Positions 63,039 through 64,000 of a stretch of DNA of 64,000 bases are shown here, piece by piece; position 1 is the stretch's first letter; every line of letters starts with the position of its first letter. The position numbers and the translations under genes were made by a program. Origin of the DNA: Dehalococcoidia bacterium (GTDB lineage Bacteria; Chloroflexota; Dehalococcoidia; Bin125); the NCBI GenBank assembly GCA_022828105.1, contig JAJEJC010000008.1:1-64000 (forward strand), in the 5' to 3' direction. The notes under the pieces are model-generated. The model was given only the letters and a program-made list of their open reading frames with translations, was not told the DNA's origin and made no database searches.

Positions 63039-64000
63039 ATGAAGTTTCACTGGTTCAACCTGATGCCCTGGCCGCATTTGCCGGATGATTTCCGGGAGAC
63101 GAATCGGTCCGTGTGGGTCGATGTTGACTCGCGGCTGTACGACCCGGTGGAGGGCCACCGCGTGTACAACGAGTACCTCGATCAGCTCGAGTACGCGGCG
63201 TCGCTGGGCTACGACGGTATCGGCGTCAACGAGCATCACCAGAACGCCTACGGGATGATGCCCTCGCCGCAGATCATGGCGGCCTCGCTGGCACGGCGGA
63301 CGCAGGACGTGACGTTGCTGCTGCTGGGCCAGTCGATTGCGCTGTACAACCCGCCGACCCGCGTGGCGGAGGAGATGGCGATGCTTGACGTGATGTCGGG
63401 CGGTCGGCTGGTGGCGGGTTTCCCGGTCGGCACGTCGATGGACGACAACTTCTGCTTCGGCTCGAATCCGGCAACACTGCGCGACAAGTACCGCGAGAAC
63501 CACGATCTGATCCGCCGCGCCTGGGAGGATCCCGAGGTCTTCTCGTGGAACGGCGAGTACAACAAGATTCGCTACGTCAACCTCTGGCCGCGTCCGATCC
63601 AGCAGCCGCCGCCGATCTGGATTCCGGGCGGCGGCTCGGTCGAGACGTGGGACTTCTGCGCCGAGATGGGCTACAACTACTCGTACCTGTCCTTCAACGG
63701 CTACGTCCGCGGCGAGGCGCTGATGCAGGGCTTCTGGAACCGCCTGGGCGAGCTGGGCGTCGATTTCAACCCGTTCCAGGGCGCGTTCGCGCAGCAGATC
63801 GTGGTCGCCGAGACCGACGATCAGGCGGAGCAGATGTACACCGAGCACATGCAGTACTTCTTCGACAAGTGCCTGCACGTGTATCCCGGCTACGCCGACG
63901 CTCCGGGCTACCGGACCGAGAACACGATCCGCGCCGGCCTGCGAGCGGGCGGCGCGCAAGGTCTGGGCGTGGCGCACACGCTGTCGTGGGACGACTGGGT
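63039..64000 (+). CDS. LLM-class flavin-dependent oxidoreductase (partial)
   Basis: Runs off the window end after 320 codons. Luciferase-like TIM barrel: the N-terminal MKFHWFNLMPWPHLP and the segment GYDGIGVNEHHQNAYGMMPSPQIMAASLARRT with LLLGQSIALYNPPTRVAEEMAMLDVMSGGR identify the bacterial-luciferase/alkanal monooxygenase group. ATG 63039 has GGAGGAG upstream. Substrate unknown; FMN-dependent in this branch. Confidence 0.9.
   Translation, partial: MKFHWFNLMPWPHLPDDFRETNRSVWVDVDSRLYDPVEGHRVYNEYLDQLEYAASLGYDGIGVNEHHQNAYGMMPSPQIMAASLARRTQDVTLLLLGQSIALYNPPTRVAEEMAMLDVMSGGRLVAGFPVGTSMDDNFCFGSNPATLRDKYRENHDLIRRAWEDPEVFSWNGEYNKIRYVNLWPRPIQQPPPIWIPGGGSVETWDFCAEMGYNYSYLSFNGYVRGEALMQGFWNRLGELGVDFNPFQGAFAQQIVVAETDDQAEQMYTEHMQYFFDKCLHVYPGYADAPGYRTENTIRAGLRAGGAQGLGVAHTLSWDDW

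Overview
The window is high-GC, densely packed bacterial chromosome of an aerobic or microaerobic heterotroph. The gene content suggests a Chloroflexota lineage of the SAR202/Dehalococcoidia kind: a stand-alone AICAR transformylase, KorAB-type 2-oxoacid:ferredoxin oxidoreductase, and many SDRs, family III (CaiB/BaiF) CoA-transferases, F420/flavin LLM oxidoreductases, DinB proteins and HSL-type esterases. This is inference from content; no rRNA or ribosomal protein gene is present to fix the taxonomy.

Layout. 1-1690: clusters of a two-hairpin palindromic repeat around a VapBC-type toxin-antitoxin pair. 1691-5557: crotonase, SRAP protein, DinB, threonine-dehydratase-like enzyme, pterin dehydratase, F420-type PPOX protein. 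5572-10966: two paralogous SDRs, an overlapping pair of CaiB/BaiF genes and a D-threonine-aldolase-like enzyme. 11014-21399: hydrolases, KatG, sulfurtransferase, a run of small genes, AICAR transformylase, citramalate synthase. 21606-25611: enolase-superfamily protein, tRNA-Pro(CGG), MFS transporter, amidohydrolase. 25658-27943: a lower-GC gene for an RloC-like ABC ATPase/anticodon-nuclease candidate, followed by a dispersed repeat. 28359-34192: large hydrolase, CaiB/BaiF gene, a DUF2283 pair, and a fused double CaiB/BaiF gene. 34227-42987: CoaE, Tag, crotonase, GNAT, a glutaredoxin-thioredoxin reductase fusion, acyl-CoA synthetase, YbaY-like lipoprotein, RmuC, esterase. 43054-51587: DinB, a NagZ-like lipoprotein, tandem esterases, SnoaL-like, LLM, tandem VOC proteins, M20 peptidase, SDR. 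51803-54985: two tandem anchored binding proteins of unusual architecture. 55303-60131: korAB, SDR, rhomboid protease. 60459-61953: DNA methyltransferase with a truncated restriction-enzyme remnant. 62145-64000: retropepsin-like protein, its partner, and an LLM oxidoreductase cut by the window end.

Metabolically the window favours activation and turnover of organic acids through CoA thioesters (acyl-CoA synthetase, CoA-transferases, crotonases, SDRs), with ferredoxin-linked 2-oxoacid oxidation (KorAB), peroxide defence (KatG), thiol redox (Grx-TrxR) and branched-chain amino-acid precursor synthesis (CimA).

The most interesting signals are: (1) family III CoA-transferase genes that occur as an overlapping pair and as a fusion, both with the half lacking the catalytic Asp first and the Asp-bearing half second; (2) the RloC-like zinc-hook nuclease candidate and, 33 kb away, a decayed restriction-modification locus, each beside a copy of the same roughly 100-base repeat; (3) two binding proteins carrying an extra duplicated half of a periplasmic-binding fold; (4) a repeat family whose hairpin stems vary by compensatory changes.
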